This document shows positions 15,628-16,676 of a DNA stretch of 16,676 nucleotides, in pieces. This DNA is from Ulvibacter sp047614245 (GTDB lineage: Bacteria > Bacteroidota > Bacteroidia > Flavobacteriales > Flavobacteriaceae). The stretch is from assembly GCA_047614245.1 (NCBI GenBank), contig JBLHIC010000055.1, positions 1-16,676 on the forward strand, read 5' to 3'. Position 1 is the first letter of the stretch, and each line of letters begins with the position of its first letter. Position numbers and translations under genes: made by a program. Under the pieces are notes generated by a model. The model did not search any database, was not told the origin of the DNA, and saw only the letters and a program-made list of their open reading frames with translations.

Positions 15628-15675
15628 AATGAATCAATGAATTAATGAATCAATGAAATAATGAAACAATGAACG
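15628..15675. repeat. Six imperfect tandem copies of the 8-mer AATGAATC
   Basis: Units are AATGAATC, AATGAATT, AATGAATC, AATGAAAT, AATGAAAC and AATGAACG, in register over 48 nt, followed by the partial AATCAAC. The array sits immediately upstream of the lysS -7 element and could alter its spacing or -33 region if copy number changes. Confidence 0.75.
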
Positions 15676-15724
15676 AATCAACAAATTAAGAAGGGTATGC
15701 TCATATCTCATTTGGATTTCTTTG

Positions 15725-16624
15725 CTAAACTCCAATCTTTTCTTTGGTTGTTGAAATAGATTTTTTTACTCGTTCGTTTTTTGGGTCTAAAGTGAGCGAG
15801 GTTTCATAGTTTTCGAGTGCTTCCTCCAAACTATTTGTTTGGAATAGTTTGTTTGCCAGATTTTCATAGGTATATGCTTCATTGGGGAATAGGAGGGTGT
15901 TCAATTTTGCCACAGTGAGGGCTTCTTCTTTCCGATCTGAAAAGAACAGAACACTTGAGTAGGTGTTTAGTTCTGATAGACTTTTTGCTTCTTTTCTAAG
16001 TTCCGGAAGTAATTTTTTAGCCTTTCTATTGAATTTTCCAGTTCCCATTTTTTTAAGAGCATCATTAACAATAGTAACAGAATTGAAATTTGGAATATAG
16101 TTTTCATTCTGAAGAAGCATCGACATATCATGCTCTAATGTTGCGATTGGTTGCTCTACAATTCTATTAATTTCTATTCCGTCTTTGTAAAATATAAAAG
16201 TTGGTACTCGATGAATATTTAACCCCTCTTCTTCACCACCAGGACTCTGTTTATAATCATCGTGTTCTCTTGAAACACCAACAACGGTAAGCCGTTCTAA
16301 AGGGAATTTTGCTTCATCTAAAATCTTATAGAATGGAGGGAGTTGTTTTTTACTATCTCCACACCAAGACCCAAAAAAGGCGGTAATACTATATTCTGGG
16401 AGTTTCTGGTTGATGATTTTAATGTCTGTGCTTTCTGGCTCATAATCCTCATAATTCTTGAGAAACCAATCTGCATAGGTTTTTGTTGTAAGGATCTCCT
16501 TGTTTACTTTTCCTAATAGTACAGGATTTTTTCCTTCGATTGTAACTTCCTTATTAAAAGGCTGTGCATAAGTGGTGCATATAAGTAATGTAAAGCTAAG
16601 AGTGAATAATACTAGAGTTTTCAT
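15725..16624 (-). CDS. Exported thioredoxin-fold protein with CGDS active site and C-terminal TPRs
   Basis: This is a 299-residue protein with a signal peptide (1-20, cleavage near TYAQ), so it is probably periplasmic. Residues about 70-170 form a thioredoxin/TlpA-like fold: SITAFFGSWCGDSKKQLP with Cys88 at the redox site, and the cis-Pro loop RVPTFIFYKDG (Pro141). The resolving Cys of CxxC is Ser91, so the site is CxxS: a normal dithiol exchange is not possible, while monothiol, peroxidase-like or binding roles remain. I recall WCGDSK in other Bacteroidota proteins, so this is probably a subfamily trait and not a mutation. Residues about 220-290 look like two tetratricopeptide repeats (RKEEALTVAKLNTLLFPNE; NSLEEALENYETSLTLDPKN), suggesting a protein partner. 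It is upstream of lysS, 137 nt away with no strong terminator seen. The substrate is unknown. Confidence 0.85.
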   Translation of the reverse strand: MKTLVLFTLSFTLLICTTYAQPFNKEVTIEGKNPVLLGKVNKEILTTKTYADWFLKNYEDYEPESTDIKIINQKLPEYSITAFFGSWCGDSKKQLPPFYKILDEAKFPLERLTVVGVSREHDDYKQSPGGEEEGLNIHRVPTFIFYKDGIEINRIVEQPIATLEHDMSMLLQNENYIPNFNSVTIVNDALKKMGTGKFNRKAKKLLPELRKEAKSLSELNTYSSVLFFSDRKEEALTVAKLNTLLFPNEAYTYENLANKLFQTNSLEEALENYETSLTLDPKNERVKKSISTTKEKIGV

Positions 16625-16676
16625 GATGTAGTTTTTTAAATTTGAAGGACGAAGATTTAAAAAACGATTAATAAGA

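Noticed and set aside
15588..15629. N-terminal extension of lysS (MFVYIFVAYFYTNT) from a TTG
   Set aside because: It uses a TTG, resembles no LysRS N-terminus and spans the -7 element; the ATG at 15587 fits the family.
15628..15675. CRISPR-like array
   Set aside because: Units are 8 bp, contiguous and have no spacers; no cas genes are nearby.

Overview
The window looks like a chromosomal segment of a marine-type member of the Flavobacteriaceae (Bacteroidota). The evidence is low G+C; TAnnTTTG -7 promoter elements with little use of Shine-Dalgarno sequences; a secreted protease with a C-terminal type IX secretion (T9SS) sorting domain; a lipoprotein with an acidic patch after its Cys; DUF3857/transglutaminase-fold proteins; and a lysyl-tRNA synthetase with the C-terminal extension I associate with Bacteroidota. 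No rRNA, tRNA, CRISPR array, phage or insertion sequence was found.

Layout, plus strand. A gene run starts before the window. It holds a 5'-truncated DUF3857/transglutaminase protein with a complete Cys-His-(Glu) site (3-1769). Two tandem 673-residue paralogues follow (1784-3805, 3883-5904) in which the Cys and His are replaced by Val and Tyr. Then come a MazG-like pyrophosphohydrolase (5908-6234), a two-helix membrane protein (6234-6473) and aroA (6473-7723). The last three are joined by 1-nt TAATG stop/start overlaps. queA (7805-8854) has its own promoter and a clear intrinsic terminator. A lysyl-endopeptidase-like secreted protease (8985-10640) and rlmN (10763-11806) complete the plus-strand block.

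Layout, minus strand. A fibronectin-III/di-haem cytochrome lipoprotein gene (11803-13062) is convergent with rlmN, and the two share a TTAA for both stop codons. An 833-nt stretch without an intact gene (13063-13895) holds a degenerate small reading frame, a broken HMA-domain/cation-transporter gene (13361-13676) and the lysS terminator. lysS (13896-15587) follows, preceded by a promoter and an array of 8-bp repeats. Last is a periplasmic thioredoxin-fold/TPR protein with a CGDS active site (15725-16624).

Most content is housekeeping: the shikimate pathway (aroA), tRNA queuosine synthesis (queA), rRNA/tRNA methylation (rlmN), tRNA charging (lysS) and nucleotide clean-up (MazG-like). Around it are envelope and secreted proteins. 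I see no convincing complete new system. The most notable points are the three-gene transglutaminase-fold cluster, where a pair lacking the catalytic residues has been tandemly duplicated beside an active-looking relative; the transporter pseudogene; and altered active-site residues in the protease, EPSP synthase and thioredoxin-fold proteins.
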